DNA of 64,000 nt from Streptomyces griseoruber (lineage in GTDB: Bacteria > Actinomycetota > Actinomycetes > Streptomycetales > Streptomycetaceae), in contig NZ_KQ948772.1 in the NCBI RefSeq assembly GCF_001514205.1, positions 296,705 through 360,704 on the forward strand. The letters run 5' to 3'. A program made the position numbers and the translations under genes. This document shows positions 49,064 through 56,872 of the stretch, piece after piece. Every line of letters starts with the position of its first letter. The first letter of the stretch is position 1. The notes beneath the pieces are model-generated. The model was given only the letters and a program-made list of their open reading frames with translations, made no database searches and had not been told where the DNA came from.

Positions 49064-49996
49064 CTACAGAGGCGTCGCGGCGTACAGGATGAGGAACATG
49101 GTCACGGCGGAGTTCGCCGAGGACATCGCGGAGACGGCGGTGCCGGCGGCGGCGCCCCATGCCGCGAGGCCCACGGCGGTGAACGCCGAGGGCCAGCTGC
49201 GCCCGGCCGGGGCCGGGCCGAGCAGGGCCGCCACCCGGCGCGGCACCGGTCCCGGCGCCGCGAAGCCCGCCAGTGTGGACACGGGAGTGGCCCGGGAGAC
49301 CAGGGCCGCCTTGCCGATCGCCCGTGCCACGGTACGGCGGCTGCCCACCGCCTGGGCCGCGTCCTCGTCAGCCCAGCGCTCCGCCGTGTAGGACACGGCG
49401 GTGCGCAGCGGCCGCAGGAACGGGTTGGCGCGGGCCGCGAGCCCCACCGCCAGCAGGAACCGGTGGTGCCCGGCCGTCAGATGGGCGCGCTCATGAGCGA
49501 ACAGCGCCCGCCGCTCGGCCGGTTCGAGGCGGTCCAGCAGGGCGGTGGTCACCACCACCCGGGCCCGCCGGCCACCGGGCAGCGCGTAGGCGTACGGCAC
49601 CCCGTCGGGCAGGACGACCACCTCGGTACCCGGCAGCCCCGCCAGCGCGCGATGCGCCCCGCGCCGTACCCGAACGTGCCGCCACAGCGTCCGCCCGCAG
49701 GCCACGAGCACCGCGCACAGCGCGGGGATGGCCGCCTTCCCGGCCACCTCGTCGTACGGCACCGCCGCGCGCACCTCGGGGTCCGACCACCCGTCCGGCA
49801 GCGGATTGCCCGGCAGCTGGGCCGTGCCCACCACCATGACCAGCCCCAGACACACCGTGCTGCACACCGCCATCACCACCGCCACCCCCGACAGCAGCCG
49901 GGTCGCCGCGCGCGGATGCAGATGCTGCTCCGCCAGGCGCGCCACCGGCCACGCCGTCAACGGCAGCACCAGCGGCAAAAAGACGAACACCCCCAT
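49064..49996 (-). CDS. M56-family membrane zinc protease (BlaR1/MecR1-like)
   Basis: A 310-residue membrane protein with about four hydrophobic helices and the zinc-metalloprotease motif HERAH in the segment RALFAHERAHLTAGHHRFLL near residue 170, as in BlaR1/MecR1. The third ligand is probably the Glu in YTAERWADEDAAQAVG near residue 215. There is no penicillin-binding sensor domain, so it is a protease without a beta-lactam receptor, a common form in Streptomyces. It lies 18 bases downstream of a BlaI gene; when activated it would presumably cleave that repressor. Confidence 0.9.
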   Translation of the reverse strand: MGVFVFLPLVLPLTAWPVARLAEQHLHPRAATRLLSGVAVVMAVCSTVCLGLVMVVGTAQLPGNPLPDGWSDPEVRAAVPYDEVAGKAAIPALCAVLVACGRTLWRHVRVRRGAHRALAGLPGTEVVVLPDGVPYAYALPGGRRARVVVTTALLDRLEPAERRALFAHERAHLTAGHHRFLLAVGLAARANPFLRPLRTAVSYTAERWADEDAAQAVGSRRTVARAIGKAALVSRATPVSTLAGFAAPGPVPRRVAALLGPAPAGRSWPSAFTAVGLAAWGAAAGTAVSAMSSANSAVTMFLILYAATPL

Positions 49997-50014
49997 AGGG
50001 CTCGGGCTTCCCCT

Positions 50015-50395
50015 TCACTCGCCGCCGGAACGGCCCAGCAGCTCCCGCAGCAGCCGCTCGTCGTCCGGGCCGAGACCGGTGACGAAGCTGGCGAGCACCG
50101 CCTCACGGTCGCTCTCCGCGTCCAGCACCCTGCGCATCCGGTGCGCCGCGAGACCCGCCTGGTCCGAGGCCGGCGTCCACGCGAAGGACCGGCCCGCCCG
50201 CTCCCGGGTCACCACGCCCTTGGCCAGCAGCCGGGTCAGGATCGTGATCACCGTCGTATAGGCGAGGTCGTCGCCGAGGCGCTCCTGCACCCACCCCGCG
50301 CTCACCGGCTCCTTCGCCTCGCCGAGCACCGACAGCACCAGCGCCTCCAGCTCGCCCTGTCTGCGCCGCCGCGGACCCTGCCGGTCGTCCACCAC
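50015..50395 (-). CDS. BlaI/MecI-family transcriptional repressor
   Basis: A 126-residue BlaI-type winged-helix repressor: RRRRQGELEALVLSVLGEAKEPVSAGWVQERLGDDLAYTTVITILTRLLAKGVVTRERAGRSFAW, then a dimerisation helix ending LLRELLGRSGGE. The cleavage-type loop seen in BlaI lies at about residue 98-104 (ASFVTG). GTG 50395 is the first of two adjacent GTG codons; AAGGGAGAC lies upstream. With the M56 protease gene it forms a complete sensor-repressor unit without a beta-lactamase next door. A dyad at 50493-50506 is its likely autoregulatory operator, and similar dyads precede tatA and terB. Confidence 0.92.
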   Translation of the reverse strand: MVDDRQGPRRRRQGELEALVLSVLGEAKEPVSAGWVQERLGDDLAYTTVITILTRLLAKGVVTRERAGRSFAWTPASDQAGLAAHRMRRVLDAESDREAVLASFVTGLGPDDERLLRELLGRSGGE

Positions 50396-50492
50396 GCCCC
50401 TGTCTCCCTTCCGCCGCCGACGCTTTTCCGGCCCGACATCGTATCGACGCCCCCGGTCCACCCCCGGTGCATCGCACCGCCGCCCCGGTCGA

Positions 50493-50506
50493 CTACACCA
50501 GCGTAG
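50493..50506. promoter_or_regulatory. BlaI-type dyad before blaI
   Basis: CTAC-ACCAGC-GTAG lies 98 bases upstream of the blaI GTG, in the divergent gap to eboC. The 281-base gap (50396-50676) also contains an AT-rich patch near 50608-50660 that probably holds the eboC promoter. Confidence 0.6.
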
Positions 50507-50676
50507 AAGACCGGCCGGGAGAAGGGGACCAGGACGTCCCGGGCCTCCCCGGAATCGCGGCCAAGTGCCGTGCGGGGCAAGGGTGTTGTTCGATCCACCG
50601 CACACACAGATTCTTCACACGAAGGGTGAGGGGAAGGTATCTGAACGTTAAAGCAAGGGGCGTAGGGTGTCCGATC

Positions 50677-51594
50677 ATGCAAGGCCCGAACGACATCTCG
50701 CGTTCCCCCCGTCTCACCGATCTGGCGACCCTCGTCCGCCTGCCCGCCGCGCTGAGCGTGCCCGGTGACGTGCTCGCCGGCGCGGTCGCGAGCACCGGAC
50801 GCGTCCGGCCCCGTACCGCCGCCACGATGGCGTCCTCCGTCGCCCTCTACTGGGCCGGCATGGCGCTCAACGACTACGCGGACGCGACCGTGGACGCGGT
50901 GGAACGCCCCGAACGCCCCATACCCTCCGGCCGGGTCGGCCGCCGCACCGCCCTGGCCACCGCCTGCGGGCTGACCGCCGCCGGCCTCGGTCTCGCCGCC
51001 CTGGCCGGCGGGCGTGCCGCGCTCGGTGTGGCGGTGCCGCTGACCGGGCTGGTCTGGGCGTACGACCTGCGTCTGAAGTCCACCGCCGCCGGCCCCGCCG
51101 CGATGGCGGGGGCGCGGGCGCTGAACGTACTGGCCGGAGCCGAGCCCGGCCGCCGCAGCTCGGCGCTCCCGGCCGCGCTGCTGGTCGGCGCGCACACCTA
51201 CACGGTCACGGCGCTGAGCCGCCACGAGGTGACGGGCGCGCCCCGCTCCGTACCGGCCGCGACCCTGGCCGGCACCGCGGCCACCGCCCTCGCCGCCGGG
51301 GCGCTTCCCTCACTACGGCGCACCGGACGCGGAAGACCCGACGGGCGGGCGGCCCGGATCGGTGCCGCCGCCGGGGCACTCGCCTATCTGACCACGTACG
51401 GCGGCGCGCAGGCGCGGGCGGCCCACCACCCGTCCGCGGCGAACGTCCGGCAGGCCGTCGGCGCCGGGATCCTCTCGCTGATGCCCCTCCAGGCGGCGCT
51501 CACCGCGAGCGGTGGCGCCCCGGCCCTGGCCGGTCTGCTCGCCGCGGCCCATCCGACGGCCCGCAGGCTGGCACGGAAGGTGTCGCCCACATGA
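50677..51594 (+). CDS. eboC: EboC: UbiA-like membrane prenyltransferase
   Basis: A 305-residue membrane protein of the UbiA superfamily with about eight helices. The aspartate-rich prenyl-diphosphate motif is in MALNDYADATVDAVERPERPIPSGRV near residue 67-90 (NDYxDxxxD). The second motif is degenerate, at VWAYDLRLKS near residue 127. The downstream genes identify it as EboC of the ebo cluster, which is linked in cyanobacteria and other phyla to traffic of secondary-metabolite precursors. It is the first gene of the operon here. Whether EboC still prenylates a substrate is not known. Confidence 0.85.
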   Translation: MQGPNDISRSPRLTDLATLVRLPAALSVPGDVLAGAVASTGRVRPRTAATMASSVALYWAGMALNDYADATVDAVERPERPIPSGRVGRRTALATACGLTAAGLGLAALAGGRAALGVAVPLTGLVWAYDLRLKSTAAGPAAMAGARALNVLAGAEPGRRSSALPAALLVGAHTYTVTALSRHEVTGAPRSVPAATLAGTAATALAAGALPSLRRTGRGRPDGRAARIGAAAGALAYLTTYGGAQARAAHHPSAANVRQAVGAGILSLMPLQAALTASGGAPALAGLLAAAHPTARRLARKVSPT

Positions 51595-52451
51595 GCGCCC
51601 TCCCCGCCCCGCCCGCCCGGCTGCGCTACGGCTTCGGGACCAACGGCTTCGCCCACCACCGTCTCGACGACGTCCTGACCGTTCTCGCCGACCTGGGCTA
51701 CGACTCGGTCGGGCTCACCCTGGACCACGGCCATCTCGACCCCTTCGCCGCGGACCTGCCGCGCCGGGTCGATCAACTGGCCTCCAGGATCGACCGGTTG
51801 GGTCTCGCCGTCATGGTGGAGACCGGGGCGCCGTACCTCCTCGACCCCTGGCGGGGGCACGTCCCCACCCTCATGTGCGCCCCCGGCTCCGAACGGCGCC
51901 TGGACCTCCTCGCGCGGGCGGTGCGCATCGCGGCCGAGCTGGGCGCCCCGGCCGTCCAGCTGGCCAGCGGGCCGGCCCCCGAGGGCGTCCCGGAGGAGGA
52001 GGCATGGAAGCGGCTGGCCGCGGGCTGCGAGGAGGTCCTGGAGATCGCCGACGAGCACGGGGTGGCGCTCGGGTTCGAGCCCGAGCCGTACATGTTCGTC
52101 GACACCGTGCAGCGGGTGCTGGACCTGCGCCACCGGCTCGGCGATCCCGACCTGTTCGGTGTCACGCTCGACATCGGCCACGCCCACTGCGTCGAGGAAG
52201 CGCCCCTGCTCGACTGTGTCGCACTGGCGGCACCGCACCTGGTCAACGTGCAGATCGAGGACATGCGGCGCGGGGTGCACCGGCACCTGGAACTCGGCAC
52301 GGGCGAGATCGACTTCCCGCCGGTCCTGGCCGCGCTGAAGGCCTCCGGCTATCACGGACCCGTCTCGGTGGAGATCCAGGGCGCGTCGCTGAACGCCCCC
52401 GAAGTCGCCCGCCGCTCACTGGAGTTCCTGAAGGCCGCCGAGCCGCACTGA
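51591..52451 (+). CDS. Sugar phosphate isomerase/epimerase-like TIM barrel (extra ebo gene)
   Basis: A 286-residue xylose-isomerase-like TIM barrel (AP_endonuc_2 superfamily). It starts with RLRYGFGTNGFAHHRLDDVLTVLADLGYDSVGL and carries metal-binding residues in GVALGFEPEPYMFVDTV near residue 160 (Glu), GVTLDIGHAHCVEE near residue 190 (Asp, His) and GPVSVEIQGASLN near residue 258 (Glu). It is a second TIM barrel besides the EboE protein further down. ATGA overlaps the eboC stop. It occupies the place where EboD (a 3-dehydroquinate-synthase-like protein) occurs in other ebo clusters, but is unrelated to it. Confidence 0.85.
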   Translation: MSALPAPPARLRYGFGTNGFAHHRLDDVLTVLADLGYDSVGLTLDHGHLDPFAADLPRRVDQLASRIDRLGLAVMVETGAPYLLDPWRGHVPTLMCAPGSERRLDLLARAVRIAAELGAPAVQLASGPAPEGVPEEEAWKRLAAGCEEVLEIADEHGVALGFEPEPYMFVDTVQRVLDLRHRLGDPDLFGVTLDIGHAHCVEEAPLLDCVALAAPHLVNVQIEDMRRGVHRHLELGTGEIDFPPVLAALKASGYHGPVSVEIQGASLNAPEVARRSLEFLKAAEPH

Positions 52452-52538
52452 CGGCTCGCTCTGCTCTGACATCTCGTCACTTCCCTTTCTCGGTGCGGCT
52501 GTTCGCCGTACGCACATCCGACAGAGGAGGTATGCGCT

Positions 52539-53282
52539 GTGGACCCACGCATCCCGATCGCCCTCGACGAGCGGCTCACCGCGGACGCGGCGGCCTGGCT
52601 GGCCGACGCGGTCGCCCGGGTGGGCGAGGATCCGGCGGCGGTACGCGGCGTCTTCCCGGCCGTGGGCCGGCGCTGCGGTCGCGGCCCGCTGATCGCGGGC
52701 TGGACGGTGGCGGACGCCGCCCGCGCCCGGCTGCTCGCCGCCCTGCCGCTCAGCGGCGCGGCACTCGCCGAGGAGATCGCCGCCCTCCACCGGTACGGCG
52801 ACTCCGCCGAGCAGCGGGCCGTGCTGCGCTCCCTGGCCCTGCTGGAGGACACGGACGCGTCCTTCGCCGATCGGGGGCTGCCCCTGGTGCGGGCGGCGCT
52901 GCGGAGCAACGACACCGATCTGATCGAGTCGGCCCTCGGACCGTACGCCGCGCGCCACCTGGACGCCGAGGGCTACCGGCAGGCCGTGCTGAAGAGCGTC
53001 TTCTGCGGCATCCCGCTCGCCCGGATCGCCGGTCTGACGGAGCGCGCCGACCGTGAACTCGCCCGCATGCTGGCCGACTTCGCCCATGAGCGGGTCGCCG
53101 CGGGCCGTGACGTCCCGGCCGACGTCTGGCCGGTCGTGCGCGCCCACCCGGGGACGCTGGAGGCCTCCGGGCTGCCCGCCGAGACCGGGTCGCCCTCTCC
53201 CGACCGCCGCGAGGCGGCCGTACGGGCCCTGGCCGCCTTCTCCGCCACCGCCACCGCACCCGCACCCGCAGGAGCCGCCTGA
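52539..53282 (+). CDS. eboA: EboA-domain protein
   Basis: A 247-residue helical protein of the EboA family. Typical parts are RCGRGPLIAGWTVADAARARLLAALP near residue 48, AALHRYGDSAEQRAVLRSLALLED near residue 85 and DTDLIESALGPYAARHLDAEGYRQAVLKSVFCGIPL near residue 130. No catalytic motif is known; EboA is thought to be a scaffold or adaptor. GTG 52539 follows AGGAGG. Its stop overlaps the ATG of the TatD-like gene (TGATG), so the pair is coupled. The 87 bases before it are the longest gap within the operon. Confidence 0.88.
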   Translation: MDPRIPIALDERLTADAAAWLADAVARVGEDPAAVRGVFPAVGRRCGRGPLIAGWTVADAARARLLAALPLSGAALAEEIAALHRYGDSAEQRAVLRSLALLEDTDASFADRGLPLVRAALRSNDTDLIESALGPYAARHLDAEGYRQAVLKSVFCGIPLARIAGLTERADRELARMLADFAHERVAAGRDVPADVWPVVRAHPGTLEASGLPAETGSPSPDRREAAVRALAAFSATATAPAPAGAA

Positions 53283-54136
53283 TGCGTATCTTCGACCCCC
53301 ACATCCATATGACCTCCCGCACCACCGACGACTACGAGGCGCTGTACGCGGCCGGGGTCCGGGCGGTGGTGGAGCCGTCGTTCTGGCTCGGCCAGCCGCG
53401 CACCTCGGTGGACAGCTTCACCGACTACTTCGACGCGCTGCTCGGCTGGGAGCCGTACCGCGCCGCGCAGTTCGGCATCCGGCACCACTGCACGATCGCC
53501 CTCAACCCGAAGGAGGCCAACGACCCGCGCTGCGCCGGGGTGCTGGACGTGCTGCCGCGCTATCTCGCCAAGGACCGGGTGGTGGCCGTCGGGGAGATCG
53601 GCTACGACTCCATGACGCCCGAGGAGGACGAGGCGCTGGCCCGCCAGCTGGCCCTCGCCGTCGAGCACGGACTGCCCGTGCTGGTGCACACCCCGCACCG
53701 CGACAAGGCCGCCGGCACCCGCCGCACCCTCGACGTGGTCCGCGAGTCCGGCATCCCGCCCGAGCACGTCCTCGTCGACCACCTCAACGAACTCACCGTC
53801 GCCCTGGTCGCCGACAGCGGCTGCTGGATGGGCTTCTCCATCTACCCGGACACCAAGATGAGCGAGGACCGGATGGTGCGGATCCTGAAGGACCACGGCA
53901 CCGCGCGGATGCTGGTCAACTCCGCGGCCGACTGGGGCCGCAGCGACCCCCTGAAGACCCGGAAGACCGCCGACGCGATGCTGGCCGCCGGTTTCGACGA
54001 GGACACCGTCGACCAGGTGATGTGGCGCAACCCGGTGGCCTTCTACGGGCAGAGCGGCCGGCTCGACCTCGAGGACGTCGAGGCCGACGGCAGCGCCCTG
54101 TTCGAGGGCAACTCCGTCAAGCGCGGCGGGGAGTGA
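53282..54136 (+). CDS. eboB: EboB: TatD-family metal-dependent hydrolase
   Basis: A 284-residue TIM-barrel amidohydrolase of the TatD family. Metal ligands are visible: FDPHIHMTSRTTDDY at the N-terminus (HxH), GEIGYDSMTPEE near residue 102 (Glu), VLVHTPHRD near residue 136 and VLVDHLNE near residue 160 (His), with the last Asp in NSAADWGRSDP near residue 215. Genuine TatD nucleases have the same framework, but ebo versions probably act on small molecules. The ATG overlaps the eboA stop. Confidence 0.9.
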   Translation: MRIFDPHIHMTSRTTDDYEALYAAGVRAVVEPSFWLGQPRTSVDSFTDYFDALLGWEPYRAAQFGIRHHCTIALNPKEANDPRCAGVLDVLPRYLAKDRVVAVGEIGYDSMTPEEDEALARQLALAVEHGLPVLVHTPHRDKAAGTRRTLDVVRESGIPPEHVLVDHLNELTVALVADSGCWMGFSIYPDTKMSEDRMVRILKDHGTARMLVNSAADWGRSDPLKTRKTADAMLAAGFDEDTVDQVMWRNPVAFYGQSGRLDLEDVEADGSALFEGNSVKRGGE

Positions 54137-54143
54137 GCCCGGG

Positions 54144-55391
54144 GTGCGCTTCCGGCACGGCGACGGCACCACCGTCCACCTCGCCTACTGCAGCAACGTC
54201 CACCAGGCGGAGGACCTGGACGGCGTGGTGCGCCAGCTCGCCTCCCACGCCGAGCCGGTCCGCGAGGCCCTCGGCGCCGATCTGCTCGGCATCGGACTGT
54301 GGCTGGCCCGGGACGTGGTCACCGAGCTGTCCGCCCGGCCCGGGGCCGTACGCCGGCTGCGCGCCGAGCTGACCGCCCGCGGCCTGGAGACCGTCACCCT
54401 CAACGCCTTCCCGTACGAGGGTTTCCACCGCGAGGTGGTCAAGAAGGACGTCTATCTGCCCGACTGGACCGACCCCGCCCGGCTGCGCTACACCGTCGAC
54501 TGCGCCCGGGTCCTCGCCGGACTGCTCCCCGACGACGCGCGGCGCGGCAGCGTCTCCACCCTGCCGCTGGCCTGGCGCACCCCCTGGCCGGCCGGGGCGC
54601 GCGACACGGCACGCCGCGCCATGGACCAACTTGCCAGCCAGCTAGGCGAGTTGGAGCGTGAGACGGGCCGTACGATCCGGGTCGGCTTCGAACCGGAGCC
54701 CGGCTGCGTGGTGGAGAACACCGTCCAGGCCGCCCGGGAACTCGGCGGACTGGACCCCGAGCGGCTCGGCATCTGCCTGGACACCTGCCATCTCGCCGTA
54801 CAGTTCGAGAACCCGGCGCAGGCACTGCGCCGCCTCGCCGACGCCGGCCTCCCGGTCGTCAAGGTGCAGGCCTCCAGCGCCCTCCAGGCCGACGACCCCG
54901 CCGACCCCGCGGCACGCCGGGCCCTCGCCGGGTTCGCCGAACCCCGCTTCCTGCACCAGACGCGCACCGCACCGCCCGGCACCGGAACCGGCACGGACAC
55001 CGGAACCGGCACGGACACCGACACCCGCACCGTCATCGGAGTGGACGACCTCCCGGACGCCCTGGCCGGCGGGCTGGACCCCGGCTCCCCCTGGCGGGTG
55101 CACTTCCACGCGCCCCTGCACGCCGCACCCGAACCGCCCCTGAGCACCACGACGACCGAACTGACCGTCGCTCTCCGGGAACTGCTCGGCGGTCCGCGGG
55201 CGGTCTGCGACCACGTGGAGGTGGAGACCTACACCTGGTCCGTCCTGCCCGAACAGCTGAGGCCACAGGACCGCGAGGGCCTCGTCGCGGGAATCGCCGC
55301 CGAACTGGCCTGGTCCCGGGACCGGTTCGGGGAACTCGGCCTCGTCGCGGCACCCGGCACCGCCCGCCCCCGAAAGGAGCCCGTCCCATGA
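54144..55391 (+). CDS. eboE: EboE: metabolite-traffic TIM-barrel protein
   Basis: A 415-residue TIM-barrel protein annotated in other genomes as 'metabolite traffic protein EboE'. Diagnostic segments are LAYCSNVHQAEDLDGVVRQL at the N-terminus, TLNAFPYEGFHREVVKKDVYLPDWT near residue 95, IRVGFEPEPGCVVENTVQ near residue 178 and LGICLDTCHLAVQFEN near residue 203. A threonine/glycine repeat (GTGTGTDTGTGTDTDTRT, about residues 276-293) interrupts the sequence and looks like a recent short-repeat expansion. GTG 54144 starts 7 bases after eboB; its stop overlaps the next ATG. Confidence 0.9.
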   Translation: MRFRHGDGTTVHLAYCSNVHQAEDLDGVVRQLASHAEPVREALGADLLGIGLWLARDVVTELSARPGAVRRLRAELTARGLETVTLNAFPYEGFHREVVKKDVYLPDWTDPARLRYTVDCARVLAGLLPDDARRGSVSTLPLAWRTPWPAGARDTARRAMDQLASQLGELERETGRTIRVGFEPEPGCVVENTVQAARELGGLDPERLGICLDTCHLAVQFENPAQALRRLADAGLPVVKVQASSALQADDPADPAARRALAGFAEPRFLHQTRTAPPGTGTGTDTGTGTDTDTRTVIGVDDLPDALAGGLDPGSPWRVHFHAPLHAAPEPPLSTTTTELTVALRELLGGPRAVCDHVEVETYTWSVLPEQLRPQDREGLVAGIAAELAWSRDRFGELGLVAAPGTARPRKEPVP

Positions 55392-56761
55392 CCCGACTCG
55401 TCGTCCTCGACATCGTCGGCCTCACCCCCCGCCTGCTGCGCCACATGCCGGCCGTCTCCGCCGTCGCCGCACAGGGCTTCCAGGCCCGCCTGGACACCGT
55501 CCTGCCCGCCGTGACCTGTTCCGTGCAGTCCACCCTCCTCACCGGCGCACCGCCCGGCGAGCACGGTGTCGTCGGCAACGGCTGGTACTTCCGCGACCTC
55601 GGCGAGGTCCTGCTGTGGCGCCAGCACAACGCCCTGGTCGGCGGCGAGAAGCTGTGGGACACCGCCCGCCGCGCCCGGCCCGACTACACGGTCGCCAACG
55701 TCTGCTGGTGGTACGCCATGGGCGCCGACGTGGACTTCACCGTCACCCCGCGCCCCGTCTACTACTCCGACGGCCGCAAGGAACCCGACTGCTACACCCG
55801 GCCGCCCGCCCTGCACGACGAACTCACCAGCCGACTCGGCCCGTTCCCCCTGTTCACCTACTGGGGACCCAACGCCGGTATGCCCTCCAGCCAGTGGATC
55901 CTCGCCGCCGCCCGCCAGATCTTCGACGAGCACCGCCCCGACCTGACCCTGGTCTACGTACCGCACCTCGACTACGAGCCCCAGCGCTCCGGCCCCGGCT
56001 CGCCGCGGTCGGCGCGCGAGGCCCGCCGCCTCGACGACGCGCTGCGTCCCCTCCTGGAGCACTTCCGCCGCGAGGACGCCACCGTCGTGATCCTCAGCGA
56101 GTACGGCATCGCGCCCGTGTCCCGCCCGGTCGACATCAACCGCGCGCTGCGCCGGGCCGGACTGCTGGAGGTCCACACCCAGGACGGCATGGAGTACCTC
56201 GACCCGATGACGTCGCGCGCCTTCGCGGTCGCCGACCACCAGATCGCGCACGTCTACGTCCGCGACCCGGCCGACCTCGCGAAGACCGCCGAGATCCTCG
56301 CCGGACTCGACGGGGTGGACGAGGTGCTCGACGAGCAGGGCAAGGCCCGGCACGGACTCGCGCACGAACGCTCGGGCGAACTGGTCGCGGTGGCGCGGTC
56401 CGACGCCTGGTTCACGTACTACTACTGGCTGGACGACGAGCGTGCCCCGGACTTCGCCCGCCAGGTCGAGATCCACCGCAAACCCGGCTACGACCCCGCC
56501 GAACTCCTCTACGACCCCAGTGTCCCCGGCGTCAAGGCACGCGCCCTCGGCCAGGTCGCGCGCAAGAAGGCCGGCCTGCGCTACCGCATCCGGACCGTCC
56601 CGCTGGACCCCTCGGGCGTCCGCGGCAGCCACGGCCGGCTCCCCGAGGACCCGCAGGACAGCCCCGTCCTGCTGTGCTCCCGGCCCGGCCCCGCGCGCGA
56701 CCGGATCGCCGCGACCGAGGTCAAGGACCTGCTCCTCGGCCTGGCCGGCATCACCGGCTGA
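55388..56761 (+). CDS. eboF: EboF: alkaline-phosphatase-family nucleotide pyrophosphatase/phosphodiesterase
   Basis: A 457-residue member of the type I phosphodiesterase/nucleotide pyrophosphatase (alkaline phosphatase fold). It starts TRLVVLDIVGLTPRLLRHMPAV. The nucleophilic Thr is in LPAVTCSVQSTLLTGAPPGEHGVVGNGWYF near residue 40. Zinc ligands follow in LVYVPHLDYEPQ near residue 193, VVILSEYGIAPV near residue 235 and KPGYDPAEL near residue 364. It has no signal peptide, so it acts in the cytoplasm. ATGA overlaps the eboE stop. Last gene of the ebo operon. Confidence 0.9.
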   Translation: MTRLVVLDIVGLTPRLLRHMPAVSAVAAQGFQARLDTVLPAVTCSVQSTLLTGAPPGEHGVVGNGWYFRDLGEVLLWRQHNALVGGEKLWDTARRARPDYTVANVCWWYAMGADVDFTVTPRPVYYSDGRKEPDCYTRPPALHDELTSRLGPFPLFTYWGPNAGMPSSQWILAAARQIFDEHRPDLTLVYVPHLDYEPQRSGPGSPRSAREARRLDDALRPLLEHFRREDATVVILSEYGIAPVSRPVDINRALRRAGLLEVHTQDGMEYLDPMTSRAFAVADHQIAHVYVRDPADLAKTAEILAGLDGVDEVLDEQGKARHGLAHERSGELVAVARSDAWFTYYYWLDDERAPDFARQVEIHRKPGYDPAELLYDPSVPGVKARALGQVARKKAGLRYRIRTVPLDPSGVRGSHGRLPEDPQDSPVLLCSRPGPARDRIAATEVKDLLLGLAGITG

Positions 56762-56789
56762 GCCACTGGACGACCACCCGTCACCGGCC

Positions 56790-56833
56790 GATCACCCTCG
56801 GATCACTCTCGGACCACCCTCGGACCACTCTCG
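56790..56833. repeat. Four 11-bp direct repeats before the P450 gene
   Basis: GATCACCCTCG, GATCACTCTCG, GACCACCCTCG and GACCACTCTCG follow one another without gap (56790-56833), one per helical turn, ending 39 bases before the P450 start. On the other strand each contains the heptamer CGAGNGT. Direct heptamers with an 11-bp period are the classical binding pattern of SARP-type activators. No SARP gene is in the window. Confidence 0.75.
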
Positions 56834-56872
56834 GAAACCGTCCGATCCCCCCGCTTCCCGGAAGAGCCCCCC

